From a virus, in the IMG/VR virus record IMGVR_UViG_3300028840_004841, positions 1 through 37,617 of that record: DNA of 37,617 nt. The stretch is one strand, 5' to 3'. The notes below the pieces were generated by a model. It was not told the DNA's origin. It did no database searches and saw nothing but the letters and a program-made list of their open reading frames with translations. Both the position numbers and the translations under genes were made by a program. Shown here piece after piece: positions 1 through 8,264 of the stretch (positions are counted from its first letter, which is position 1; each line of letters starts with the position of its first letter).

Positions 1-149
1 AGTCCCTTGTCCTCGGAGAAACACGCGATTGGCAGGTCTGTCTCCTTGAGAAACTGCGTCAGGTGCCGCTCCGCGATTTCGTCGATCTTGAATGTCGCGT
101 CGCCGCTGTGGGCCTGCCCAACGATCTCCCCGCCCTTTGCCCCGAGTAC
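1..149 (-). pseudogene. Host inositol monophosphatase-family gene fragment, split by the prophage
   Basis: Read on the minus strand from base 149, an open frame runs off the window at base 1. It contains 'SGDATFKIDEIAE', then about 15 residues on 'FLKETDLPIACFSEDKG'. This is the pattern of the N-terminal part of inositol monophosphatase/fructose-bisphosphatase family enzymes: a Gly-Asp-x-Thr segment, the Ile-Asp-x-Ile-Ala-Glu helix, and the Ser-Glu-(D/E)-x-Gly loop that binds metal. The frame has no start codon in the window and stops matching the family exactly where the phage end begins. The gene's N-terminal part should therefore lie beyond the right end of the window. The assignment rests on about 49 codons only. 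Confidence 0.6.
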
Positions 150-240
150 TGTTGTCGGGTGGGACTCGCGGGCGCGAAAAGTGGGACTCGGGCGTGAACC
201 GCTATGCTGCGTAATGGGTGCGCAGCGTGTGTAATATATG
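150..240 (+). repeat. Left prophage end with transposase-binding motifs
   Basis: The terminal TGTT (150-153) is followed by two copies of GTGGGACTCG (159-168 and 181-190), the second running into GGGCGTGAAC. Further in, GGTGCGCAGCG (217-227) leads to GTGTAATATATG (229-240). The same elements occur inverted at the right end, where the GTGCGCAGCG block lies about 106 bp from the end against about 67 bp here. Shared motifs at unequal spacing resemble the L and R transposase sites of Mu, and I infer that role. Confidence 0.75.
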
Positions 241-267
241 CAAACCCCTCTATCGCTGTGAGCGTGC

Positions 268-1032
268 TCAGAAGTTCCGAATGAGCAGCTCGTTTCCTTT
301 CATGGCGGTCCGGCCGGAGACGCTCTGGGCGGTGTAGCGCGGGTTGACCTTCTGGAGCTTGTGGCCTTTGTAGAGCCTCCGGATCGGGCGGACGTCGTTG
401 TAGCTCAGGATGAAGCGTCCCTTGATGGCTCCCAGCACCTCAGCCAGCCGCTCGTGCTGTTCTTCTGTGAAATTGAACGTATAGTGGCGCATGCCCCAGT
501 ATGGCGGGTCGAGATAGAAGAAGGTCTCGCGCCTGTCGTAGAGGCGTATGAGCTTCTCGAAGTCGAGCCGCTCGATGGTCACGCCCTTCAGCCGGTCATG
601 GACCGCGCGCACCATCGCCTCGAGCTTTTCCAGGTTGACGGCCGGCCGCCTGCCCGGACTCGTGCTGAACGTCCCCTGCTTTGCGAGGATGCTGGCCTTC
701 ACGAGGAAGAAGAATCGCACGGCCCGCTCTTCGGGTGAGAGGCGGGAGGGGTCCACTTTCTTGAGTTCATTGAAGACCTCTCGAGAGACAAGCAGCCACT
801 CGAACCCGTTCAGGAACTTATTTGCCCTTCGTTTGAGTACCCGATAGAAGTTGATGAGCTCGCCGTCGATATCGTTGAGGACCTCGACGCGAGACATTTT
901 CGGGTCTTTGCCGAAGAGGACCCAGGCGGCGCCTGCGAAGGCCTCGACGTAGGTCTTATGTTGCGGGATCATGGGGATGATCGTTTTTCTCAGGTTGGAT
1001 TTTCCGCCCATCCAGCATAGTGGACTCTGCAT
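268..1032 (-). CDS. DNA adenine methylase, Dam/D12 class
   Basis: This 254-aa protein is an N6-adenine methyltransferase of the D12 class, transferring methyl from S-adenosylmethionine to adenine in DNA. The N terminus has the family pattern WMGGKSNLR (about residues 7-15) and the SAM-binding segment VEAFAGAAWVLF (about 29-40). The catalytic DPPY lies at about 175-178, and the C terminus NELLIRN is also typical. Length is normal for a Dam-like enzyme. The start has AGGAGG about 8 bases upstream. It is the last gene of the late transcript, next to the phage end, the same place as the mom modification gene in Mu. That suggests it protects packaged DNA from host restriction. The target sequence cannot be read from the gene. 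Confidence 0.9.
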   Translation of the reverse strand: MQSPLCWMGGKSNLRKTIIPMIPQHKTYVEAFAGAAWVLFGKDPKMSRVEVLNDIDGELINFYRVLKRRANKFLNGFEWLLVSREVFNELKKVDPSRLSPEERAVRFFFLVKASILAKQGTFSTSPGRRPAVNLEKLEAMVRAVHDRLKGVTIERLDFEKLIRLYDRRETFFYLDPPYWGMRHYTFNFTEEQHERLAEVLGAIKGRFILSYNDVRPIRRLYKGHKLQKVNPRYTAQSVSGRTAMKGNELLIRNF

Positions 1033-1167
1033 AGAATCAGCCTCCTTGACATGGTGTGCCGCTACGGAATAGAGTGTTTCATCATGCTAGGGGGCAGCGG
1101 CTTTGCCGTGGGCCTTGTTCCCGCAAGGCTCGGTGTCCGGAGGCTGAATCCGGATGCTTGCCCTCTT

Positions 1168-1377
1168 TTATTCTTTCTGGATCGATTTCCTGAGAAACTG
1201 CAGCATACGGCGCTGAATCTGTGCCAGATCGCCGAGCGCGGCCCGGGCCTGGTTAAGGTCCATTCCGCCGGCTGAATCCTCGATATTTTGGAGCCGGTCA
1301 ACGGCGGTCTGGTACTGCGCTGCAAGCGTTCGCCGGTCGGCATCTTCGGCGACGGCAACGGGATTATAAGTCGACAT
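1168..1377 (-). CDS. Small hypothetical protein of the distal late operon
   Basis: A 69-aa protein beginning MSTYNPVAVAEDADRR, mostly helical and rich in Gln, Arg and Ala, ending in a basic helix (RRMLQFLRKSIQKE). I do not recognise a family. I chose the ATG at 1377, preceded by an AGGAAGGA box, over the TTG nine codons upstream. The start overlaps the end of the preceding gene, so translation is probably coupled. The position after the tail fibre-type gene suggests a small virion or assembly protein. Between this gene and the methylase (1033-1167) I see only two short hairpins (1112-1129 and 1137-1154). Confidence 0.6.
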   Translation of the reverse strand: MSTYNPVAVAEDADRRTLAAQYQTAVDRLQNIEDSAGGMDLNQARAALGDLAQIQRRMLQFLRKSIQKE

Positions 1378-1636
1378 GTTCGGTCCATCCTTCCTTTTCG
1401 ACAATAGTTAAATCCGTTTTGACGTGATATTTCGGGTCGCCCTCGGCGTCGCGTTTCCCCAGGTATCGCCGAATGTCCTGGCAGAGCGTTTTATTGTCCT
1501 CGATCTCGTCAATGTCGAGCGTGGACATGGCCGCCTGTGTTGAGTGCGAGAACGTGAAATCCTCGGTATCGAGAACGGCGTAATAGATGTGGTGAAGATC
1601 ATCGACAACGGGAGCGGTAGAGTAGTAAAGTTTCAT
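1364..1636 (-). CDS. Small acidic hypothetical protein
   Basis: A 90-aa protein starting MKLYYSTAPVVDDLHHIYYA. It is acidic, with repeated Asp/Glu clusters in the middle (DIDEIEDN) and no membrane segment. The start lies nine bases after the stop of the beta-helix protein, with a GGAGGC box upstream, so it is part of the same late transcript. It overlaps the next gene by 14 bases. I recognise no family; being co-transcribed with tail genes, it may be a chaperone or accessory for the protein encoded upstream, but that is only inference. Confidence 0.65.
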   Translation of the reverse strand: MKLYYSTAPVVDDLHHIYYAVLDTEDFTFSHSTQAAMSTLDIDEIEDNKTLCQDIRRYLGKRDAEGDPKYHVKTDLTIVEKEGWTEHVDL

Positions 1637-1645
1637 GGGTGCCTC

Positions 1646-3178
1646 CTAGCTGTTGTAGCCGAATGTGTTGGCGTCGGCGTCTTCGTCGGTGTCGTTGTTT
1701 ACAAAGCTCTGTGAGGTTGCGTTGAGGCCCATGGAGCCTAGTTCGGTGTAGATGCCGTAGTCGCCGGCGACGCCGTGATTTTTGATGTAATTCACGTTTC
1801 CAGAGGTCCAAAAACTGGCAACGGCATTGCGTTGGAGAAGTACGCCCTTGTTGAGGTTGGCGGCAATGTAGTTTCTTTTGAATTGGAAATTCGCGGCAAC
1901 CAAATGGACGCCCGCGACGGAACCGCAATCAAAGACCCAGTTGTCATAGAGATTTCCCGCTGATGTGTCGAGCGTAATCCCCCTGGCGTCGGAATCCACC
2001 TGGTTGCTCTGGAGCAAGACTGTGGATCCCTCGCCGATCCAGAGCCCACCCGTGGTTTGTGAATCGAAATCGCACGCCTGAACGGTATTGGCGACGCTCG
2101 CGGACTGGGCATAGACGCCGTATTTCCCGGCGGAAAACAGGAAATATTTGATGGTCACTCCGGCCTGGTTTGTCAGTGTGAAGGCGGTGTTGCCCGCTCC
2201 GGGTGAGATCGTGGTTCCCATGGTGTCAATGGAATAAGTCGTCGTGGCGTCCGGAGTGGTTTCCCACCTGCCGGCAATTGTGAGTGTATCGGCGGTGTTT
2301 GAGTAAATCCATCGTTCCTGCCCGTCGCCGGTTCCGCCGGTGAGGCGAACAAGGTCGTACTGATGGGCATTGACGCCCCACGCTTTGTCGGTATCCTGGA
2401 TGGTGCTCGTGCCGCCTGCCTCGGCGGTGCCGGTATCGGAATTGGAGAGCGTTCCCCGAATCGTGATAGAGGCGTTCGCCGCCGCGATGGTTTTTCCAGA
2501 GAAAACGAGAGTCTCGGTGTATGTGTCGGCGTCGACGTCGATGATGGTGGGCTCGAGGACGAGCGGGGGGATGACGTCCCAGGCTTTTGCGATGGTGGCG
2601 ACTTTGGAGCTGGACGTCCCCAGGTTTGAGTCGCTGCCCGCAGACGTATCAACATAGATATACCGCGTGCCGCCGGAGACTTCGCCATAATCCATCTCTG
2701 TCGCATCGAAGGCTTTCTGGAAACTGACCATCAGCGTGGCGTATACCTGGTCGGCGGCGGGCGTGCCCTCATTCGTGATGGCGCGCGCGAATACGCCGTC
2801 CTGGAATACCTGTACGCCTTTAGCCGAGCCTGCCGTTGTCGAGGTGATGAGCCAATCGCCTCTCGAGACGGCATCGCCGGTCACATTCACGGCCACACGC
2901 CCGCCGGAGATTCGTATGCCGCAGTTGTTGTTGATCGCGACGGTCTCGAAGGCGACGCCTGCGACGAGCTCGGAGGCCTCCGTCGTCGTGGTTTTCACAG
3001 CGTAGGATGTCCCGCTATCGAACACCACGACGTCGCCTGCTGTGACGGCAGACGTGGCGTAGTAGTCGTAGGCGGCGGCCCGGGCCGGTGGCGGCTCAGG
3101 CGTAAACAGCATGAACGGCACGAATGCCAGCGCAAGAAGTATCACAAGGATGATTGAGATTTTGCCGATGTTTTTCAT
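1646..3178 (-). CDS. Beta-helix surface or tail-fibre-like protein with an N-terminal signal or anchor
   Basis: A 510-aa protein. Residues 5-25 form a strong hydrophobic segment (ISIILVILLALAFVPFMLF) after MKNIGK, followed by a proline-rich stretch and ARAAA, which looks like a signal peptide with a possible AxA cleavage site. Residues about 35-150 resemble the small beta-barrel of DUF2190-type phage proteins (TAGDVVVF, VAVNVTGDAV, ASTTAG-like turns). From about 170 onward, repeats with Asn, Gly and aromatic ladders (YGVYAQSAS, RGITLDTSAGNLYDN, GVHLVAANFQFKRNYI) indicate a right-handed parallel beta-helix, the fold of tail spikes and pectate lyases. The gene follows the tail tip gene, the usual place for receptor-binding proteins. 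A signal peptide is odd for a virion part. Confidence 0.65.
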   Translation of the reverse strand: MKNIGKISIILVILLALAFVPFMLFTPEPPPARAAAYDYYATSAVTAGDVVVFDSGTSYAVKTTTTEASELVAGVAFETVAINNNCGIRISGGRVAVNVTGDAVSRGDWLITSTTAGSAKGVQVFQDGVFARAITNEGTPAADQVYATLMVSFQKAFDATEMDYGEVSGGTRYIYVDTSAGSDSNLGTSSSKVATIAKAWDVIPPLVLEPTIIDVDADTYTETLVFSGKTIAAANASITIRGTLSNSDTGTAEAGGTSTIQDTDKAWGVNAHQYDLVRLTGGTGDGQERWIYSNTADTLTIAGRWETTPDATTTYSIDTMGTTISPGAGNTAFTLTNQAGVTIKYFLFSAGKYGVYAQSASVANTVQACDFDSQTTGGLWIGEGSTVLLQSNQVDSDARGITLDTSAGNLYDNWVFDCGSVAGVHLVAANFQFKRNYIAANLNKGVLLQRNAVASFWTSGNVNYIKNHGVAGDYGIYTELGSMGLNATSQSFVNNDTDEDADANTFGYNS

Positions 3179-3190
3179 GGGTGCCTCCTT

Positions 3191-5839
3191 TCAGTCGTAC
3201 AGATCCTGCCAGTTGGCGTCTTCGACGACGTTCTTGGGTAGATAGAGCGCGCCGGCTGCGGTCACCTCGGCGGCCCGGACTGAGCCGATGTTGAACCACA
3301 CCTTTGATGCGTCGCTCTCGATGGAGTCGGCGGTACCGCCGGCCCCGAGCGTGCCCTGGTCTTCGACGGCATCGACCGGCAGGCGCAGGTTGCCGCTTTT
3401 GTCGATCTCCATGACGCATGTGTCGTCGTTGAGCGCGAAATCGATCCGCTCCGTCGTGACGTCCCACGTGATCGGGTTGTCGCTCGCAGCGGCCAGCGTT
3501 TGATCCTGTATGATGAATCCTTTGATGTAGAACGTGCCGTCGGAGGCGAGCCGGGCGACGATCTCGTTATCGATGACGAAGTACCAGGATGAGTCGGCGA
3601 GTCGCGCGAACGCGCCCGTGGTGGCGGACATCCAATCGGGATCGAACGCCTCAAGCCAGAGCTGCAGCTCGACGATGTCGGTGCGTTCTTCTTTGGCGTT
3701 GCCCGGAATCAGGCGAATCTGCTGGATCTCGCCTTTCGCTTTGACGGCGCGGAGCTTGGGGATGCTGAGTTCGAGGACGTCTGCGCGTTCGAGGTCGAAA
3801 TTCTTTATCGGCGTTTCCACCTCCGCGACGTAGTGGACATCTTTCTTCACGGCTTTCCTCTGTGTGAGTATCGCTTCGGCGCGTGCCTGCGTCCTCAGAA
3901 AATCGAACGTGAATATCTTGCGCCGCTCCCCATAGTCTGTGATCGATGTCGCATCGGTGATCTCATCGGTCATCTGGATCGCGTCGTCATCGCTCGATGA
4001 AAGATACCAGAGTTTCCCGTACTCGGCCTGGAGCGTGTTTTCGACCTGGGCAGGCGACCCGCGCCGGATGAGCGGATCGGGCAGCACGTCGCCCATGTCC
4101 GTGATGTGCCGCTGCGAGGCGCCGAGACTCGATGATTTCATGAGCATCGTCACGTTATCTGCCTTCGCCCAGAGGTAGCATTCCGACTCGAATGCGAGCT
4201 GCTGGATGAGGTGGAGCGATTGTATCGGCATGTCGACGCGCCCGGCATTCTTCATGGCGGCCGACGTCAGCGCCGTCACTGCTGTCGCAAAATCTGTCGT
4301 GTTTATGTCGGCGGTTGCGGCCCCGCAATAATCCACGAGCAGTTTCCGGATGATGTGGGGCGAGTACTCGAGGAGCGCATCGGGCGTGCCGGTGATCGTG
4401 CCGGAGCCATCGTCCTTCAGTCCCTGCACGTTCGCCGTGATGGTCGGGTCGTAATCGATGCTCGTGTGCGGGATGTACGTGAGTTCGAGCCACACCTCGT
4501 AGATATAGTACTGCCAGTGGGGGCCGGCGTCGTTGTGCTGTGCGACGCGCATGCATTTCCATTTCAGCCTCGCGGCGGATTCGTGTGGGAACTTTTTCGT
4601 CTTGCGCGTACCCGCCGTGCCGCCCATCTCCCCGATGGGATTCCACGAGCTGCCATCCCATTGCTCGAAATCCGCCTTGTTGCCGATATCGTCATACGGG
4701 TCGTATTCGACGTACCAATCCTGGGCCAGGATTTTCCCGAGGTATGTGTCCTCGAAATATTGTTTTGTGGTCTCGTCGTAGTCTGCCAGATCATAATATG
4801 TCTCGCTGTCGCCGTCGCCGGTCTCCGCATCCTCGACCGATGAGGGTCGAATCGTGGCCGTTACCGAATCACCGCTTTCATCGAGCGGTCTCGAGGGAAA
4901 CCTCACGAGCGCGAGCGTCTTCCCGCTCACGAGCGTCGTGTTCGCCGTCTCGTACACGGCCGACGCCGAGGATACGCCGTTGATCTTCCCGCCGGTGACC
5001 TGTTTCACCTCGTGCCCGGCGATGAGATATATCCACGGATTCGTGCCCGAGAGAACCTCGTACACGTGTGTGCCGGCGCTGTACGGCAGTTCGCGCGTGC
5101 TGTTCGCCCCTCGTGTGCAGCCCGTGAACGTCGTCGCCGTCGTGCCCGTGTAGGTGATCTCCTCCTCGCCGACGATGATGGTGCCCGAACTCGGAAACGT
5201 GGAGGCGTCCTTCACCGTGATCGTCGTGACGCTGTCCGTGTGACCCTCGGAGAGCTGCGTGAGGCCTCCGGTCGCGACGGGGATCGCCGGCACGTCCTCA
5301 TCGCTGAGGTCGCCGATGACGATCGGCATGATCTGCCCGATGCTTTCCTTCGGCGCATTCGGGAAATCGGTCTCGGTGATGATGTCGCCCAGCAACGTGT
5401 CGAACTTTTTCAGGATGCCCTGGACGGGGATCGTGATGAGTTCATCGCCGATATCGATGCCGTTGGGCTCGGTCCAGACGATGCCGCGAAAGATGAGTTC
5501 CATGTCGGCGGCCACGAGGCCGTCGAAGAACTGGTAGATCCGGACCTCCTTCCGTTCGATGCCATAGGAATGGATGTAGTCGCTGAAGCGGAAATCGTCG
5601 GTGTTGATGAAGATGAGTGAGCAATTATCGATGATCGGCGCGGCGTCGGGCGCCAGATTCAGCATGATGTCGGAGATGTCGGCGAGCACGCCGAGGTACG
5701 GGTTGCCGCCAACCGTCTCGGCGACTGCGGCGTAGTACCCAGTGACCGTATCGGACCAATCGATCTGCACGAGCAGCTTGGGATAATTTTGCTGCGCATT
5801 TTTCTGCGCCGCGCAATCGGTTGTGAGTGTCTTGACCAT
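3191..5839 (-). CDS. Tail tip / central hub protein
   Basis: An 882-aa protein starting at ATG 5839 (MVKTLTTDCAAQ). The open frame extends upstream, but that part reads through a repeat and the previous gene, so it is not coding. Features: residues about 200-260 carry a strand-rich segment (GTIIVGEEEITYTGTT, then FTGCTRGANST) that recurs in phage tail proteins. Residues about 400-650 are large and mixed. The last about 130 residues (YFVIDNEIVARLASDGTFYIKG and on) resemble fibre-like C-terminal domains in tail tip proteins. It follows tape measure and a 132-aa tail protein, the siphovirus order for the central tip. Its start lacks a close ribosome-binding site: the GGAGG box lies at the end of the previous gene, and a dRS3-like palindrome sits between. 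Confidence 0.75.
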   Translation of the reverse strand: MVKTLTTDCAAQKNAQQNYPKLLVQIDWSDTVTGYYAAVAETVGGNPYLGVLADISDIMLNLAPDAAPIIDNCSLIFINTDDFRFSDYIHSYGIERKEVRIYQFFDGLVAADMELIFRGIVWTEPNGIDIGDELITIPVQGILKKFDTLLGDIITETDFPNAPKESIGQIMPIVIGDLSDEDVPAIPVATGGLTQLSEGHTDSVTTITVKDASTFPSSGTIIVGEEEITYTGTTATTFTGCTRGANSTRELPYSAGTHVYEVLSGTNPWIYLIAGHEVKQVTGGKINGVSSASAVYETANTTLVSGKTLALVRFPSRPLDESGDSVTATIRPSSVEDAETGDGDSETYYDLADYDETTKQYFEDTYLGKILAQDWYVEYDPYDDIGNKADFEQWDGSSWNPIGEMGGTAGTRKTKKFPHESAARLKWKCMRVAQHNDAGPHWQYYIYEVWLELTYIPHTSIDYDPTITANVQGLKDDGSGTITGTPDALLEYSPHIIRKLLVDYCGAATADINTTDFATAVTALTSAAMKNAGRVDMPIQSLHLIQQLAFESECYLWAKADNVTMLMKSSSLGASQRHITDMGDVLPDPLIRRGSPAQVENTLQAEYGKLWYLSSSDDDAIQMTDEITDATSITDYGERRKIFTFDFLRTQARAEAILTQRKAVKKDVHYVAEVETPIKNFDLERADVLELSIPKLRAVKAKGEIQQIRLIPGNAKEERTDIVELQLWLEAFDPDWMSATTGAFARLADSSWYFVIDNEIVARLASDGTFYIKGFIIQDQTLAAASDNPITWDVTTERIDFALNDDTCVMEIDKSGNLRLPVDAVEDQGTLGAGGTADSIESDASKVWFNIGSVRAAEVTAAGALYLPKNVVEDANWQDLYD

Positions 5840-5850
5840 GGTGATTATGG

Positions 5851-5870
5851 ATTCCCGCTTTCGCGGGGAT
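5851..5870. repeat. dRS3-like palindrome between two tail genes
   Basis: ATTCCCGC and GCGGGGAT form the arms of a short inverted repeat around a 4-base centre. Similar units occur at 22672 and 23520. Read as protein these give the familiar 'DSRLRGND' type string, a sign of a widespread dispersed intergenic repeat rather than of a gene. Confidence 0.7.
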
Positions 5871-5879
5871 GACGGTGGG

Positions 5880-6278
5880 TTACACCTCCTCGATGAGTTC
5901 GACAGTGGCGGAGCAGTTGTTGTGCCAGTTGCGCTGCCAGTTGCCGCCCTGCGGATCGTTGCTGAATCGGACCGTGAGAACGTTCGAGTCGGCATCGACG
6001 TAGTCGAACGCGCGGCGCTTGCCGAGCACGATCGTTTTGAAAAAATTGAGGAGCCCCTCGTAGTCCGTTGTCGCGTCACCATCGGCCAGGTGCCTGAACA
6101 CGAGTGTGGTCTTGTTTCTCACCGGTCCTTTTTGCGAAATGTACGGCGTGCCCCCCATTGTCTCCACGCGGACGGCAGGCAGGACGGGTTGTGCCGGCGT
6201 CGGATAACTGGGGTGCGAGGTGAATGTCAGCGTATTTGTGGGTGAGTCGGCGTTGGGATATTTGAAATAGATGGCCAT
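5880..6278 (-). CDS. Probable distal tail protein (hypothetical)
   Basis: A 132-aa protein lying between tape measure and tail tip. It is strand-rich (KTTLVFRHLADGD, NVLTVRFSND) and ends in NNCSATVELIEEV. The pattern of a segment describing a replaced range of a field, with Arg-Trp and Asn-Trp residues near the C terminus, is like small tail-completion or distal tail proteins that occupy this place in siphoviruses. I cannot name a family with confidence. The start is two bases from the stop of the tape measure gene, so the two are translated together. The stop codon is embedded in a GAGGAGGTG string that may be the ribosome-binding site for the next gene. Confidence 0.7.
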   Translation of the reverse strand: MAIYFKYPNADSPTNTLTFTSHPSYPTPAQPVLPAVRVETMGGTPYISQKGPVRNKTTLVFRHLADGDATTDYEGLLNFFKTIVLGKRRAFDYVDADSNVLTVRFSNDPQGGNWQRNWHNNCSATVELIEEV

Positions 6279-6279
6279 A

Positions 6280-8262
6280 TCATCCCAGCTTGAGCTGCCC
6301 CGCTTTTACCTGTCTCTCGATTTCCTGGCCGAGGACCTTGCCGGCTTCGCGAATTGTCTGCTGGCTGGAGAACCCCTGGAAGACGGCCGTCGGCGCGATA
6401 TTGTATTCGTACTTGGTTTGCTGAGGCGCGGGCGCGGAGGATGGCAGGATGCTCTGCCCGGGAGGCGGCGCACCGACACCGCCTGGCCCCGTTGTCGTGG
6501 AGGTCGTCAGCGGACCGCCGATCGGCCCCGCAACAACGCGGTTCACGAAATTCGCGAAATGATCAATCGCCGGAACGAGGACGACGCGAAGCTGTCGTGC
6601 GGTCGCATCGGCCTGAGTCGCGACGTCGCCAAGGCCGCCCGCCGAACTGATGGCCGAGCCCTCGAGACCGAGCAATTCGTTCATCGATGTATCGAGCGCG
6701 TCGGCGAGCGTCCGATTGCGGTCTGCGACGGTGTCTGTGGTTTCGAGTATGCGTTGATAGACATCGGGCAGCTTGTCGGCTATATCGACGAGGTCCCTGT
6801 CGACCGTCAACCGGGAGCGCGCTTTCTCGATCTGCTCTCTCAGTTCCTGGTCGAGTTCGCCAAATGCATCCATCATGTCATCGATCCCACTCCTGAAATC
6901 GAGCATCTGGTTGATGAGGTCGAATTGTTCCGCTCTCGCCGCGTCGGCCTGCGCGCCGCGCTGTTCGGCCAACAGCCGCGAGCGCTCGGCCGCATCGGTG
7001 TATCTCTGCGTCGATTCTTTGTCCCATGGCGTGAGCAATTTGAGCGCCTTGGCCTGCATCATGTTGAATCCGGCCTCGAGGTAGTGATACCAGGAGGCGA
7101 CGCGGTTGGTGATCACTTCCCAGTCCTTGCCGAAACTCTTGAAGAAGAGCTCATAGCCCTTGAGGAAGTAGGCGGCCTCGAGCAAGAGGCGGAGCGGCAT
7201 TACGAGTACCTCCGACCATTTGAGTGAGGCGACCGCCGTGCGAAGCGTGCCGCCCTCGATGTCGGCGAGCGTCTCACGCGTTCGCACGAGTACGATGCGG
7301 GCCTTGTCGAAGATTCTGTCCCAATCCATCTTGCCGACGACGTCATTCACGGATTTGACGCGGTCGCCCATCCAGCCGATGACCTGCTGGAACGCGGCGG
7401 AGTTGACGAGTGCCAGGCCGATGGTGATGGTGATGTTCTTGATCTGCTCCCACATGCGCCGGAGCTTGTTCGTCGGCGAATCGAGCGTGCGATCCAGATC
7501 CCCCTGGGCCTTGGCGGTCTGCTCGAGGATCGCGTTGTAACGCGCGATCACTTTTTCGGCCTCGGTCATTTCCCGACCCGTCGCATTGATGGAGCGGGCG
7601 TAGTTGGTCTGTTTTATGAAGTTGTCGGTGACGAGGATGCCGAGGCGCTTGAGCGGTTCGGCCTCGCCGGTGATCCCCGAGCGGAGCTTTTCGAATATTT
7701 CGGCCGGGCTCTGATTGTAGAATGATGCCATGTCGTATGAGAGCTGGCTGATGCCACGCGCCATCGCGTAGGCGGCGTCTGTGCCGAGGCCCATGGATTG
7801 CGACATCACGAATATTTCGGCGACGTTCGTGCGGAGCTGATACGCGTTGAGTCCGAGCGCATCGCTGATGCGTTGGGTCCAGTCTCGAGCCTTGTCGGCC
7901 ATCGCTCCCATCGCGACAACGAATAGATTCTCCGACTCGACCGCATCCATGCCGAATTTTATGAGCGCCGCGCCTGCGGCCGTGATGGCGGCGCCGGCCG
8001 CGAGCACGGCCTTTTTGACGATGGAGAACGCGCGGGTTGCGACCGGGGCGATGGTTTGGAGGCCCCGCCTCACGATGTCGATGCCGTAGGAGCGAATGCG
8101 CTGGAGCGCTGCAATGGCTCCCAGTGAGAATGTCGCGAACTTGCGTTTGGCTTTAGGGTCGGCGGCGGAGGAGAGTTCGTCGACGGCGTTTTTGCCTTTG
8201 CGGACCTCTGAGCTGAGGTCGTCTTTGCCGGTTACCCTGACTTCGACGTCATAGCCTGGCAT
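6280..8262 (-). CDS. Tail tape measure protein
   Basis: A 660-aa protein with the profile of tape measure proteins. There is a charged N-terminal helix (VTGKDDLSSEVRKGKNAVDEL). Hydrophobic, Ala/Gly-rich helices follow at about 55-105 (KKAVLAAGAAITAAGAALI). A conserved minor-tail segment at about 110-230 contains FEKLRSGITGEAEPLKRLGI, the usual N-terminal signature. Long helical and coiled segments follow, then a Pro/Gly-rich linker near the C terminus (PPPGQSILPSSAPAPQ). Tape measure length sets tail length; at the usual 0.15 nm per residue it suggests a tail of about 100 nm. It starts three bases after the stop of the frameshifted chaperone. A long tape measure with no sheath gene supports a non-contractile tail. 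Confidence 0.92.
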   Translation of the reverse strand: MPGYDVEVRVTGKDDLSSEVRKGKNAVDELSSAADPKAKRKFATFSLGAIAALQRIRSYGIDIVRRGLQTIAPVATRAFSIVKKAVLAAGAAITAAGAALIKFGMDAVESENLFVVAMGAMADKARDWTQRISDALGLNAYQLRTNVAEIFVMSQSMGLGTDAAYAMARGISQLSYDMASFYNQSPAEIFEKLRSGITGEAEPLKRLGILVTDNFIKQTNYARSINATGREMTEAEKVIARYNAILEQTAKAQGDLDRTLDSPTNKLRRMWEQIKNITITIGLALVNSAAFQQVIGWMGDRVKSVNDVVGKMDWDRIFDKARIVLVRTRETLADIEGGTLRTAVASLKWSEVLVMPLRLLLEAAYFLKGYELFFKSFGKDWEVITNRVASWYHYLEAGFNMMQAKALKLLTPWDKESTQRYTDAAERSRLLAEQRGAQADAARAEQFDLINQMLDFRSGIDDMMDAFGELDQELREQIEKARSRLTVDRDLVDIADKLPDVYQRILETTDTVADRNRTLADALDTSMNELLGLEGSAISSAGGLGDVATQADATARQLRVVLVPAIDHFANFVNRVVAGPIGGPLTTSTTTGPGGVGAPPPGQSILPSSAPAPQQTKYEYNIAPTAVFQGFSSQQTIREAGKVLGQEIERQVKAGQLKLG

Positions 8263-8264
8263 GG

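Noticed and set aside
6271-7227. A 318-aa plus-strand open frame opposite the tape measure gene
   Set aside because: Shadow of the tape measure gene; biased composition and no domain pattern.
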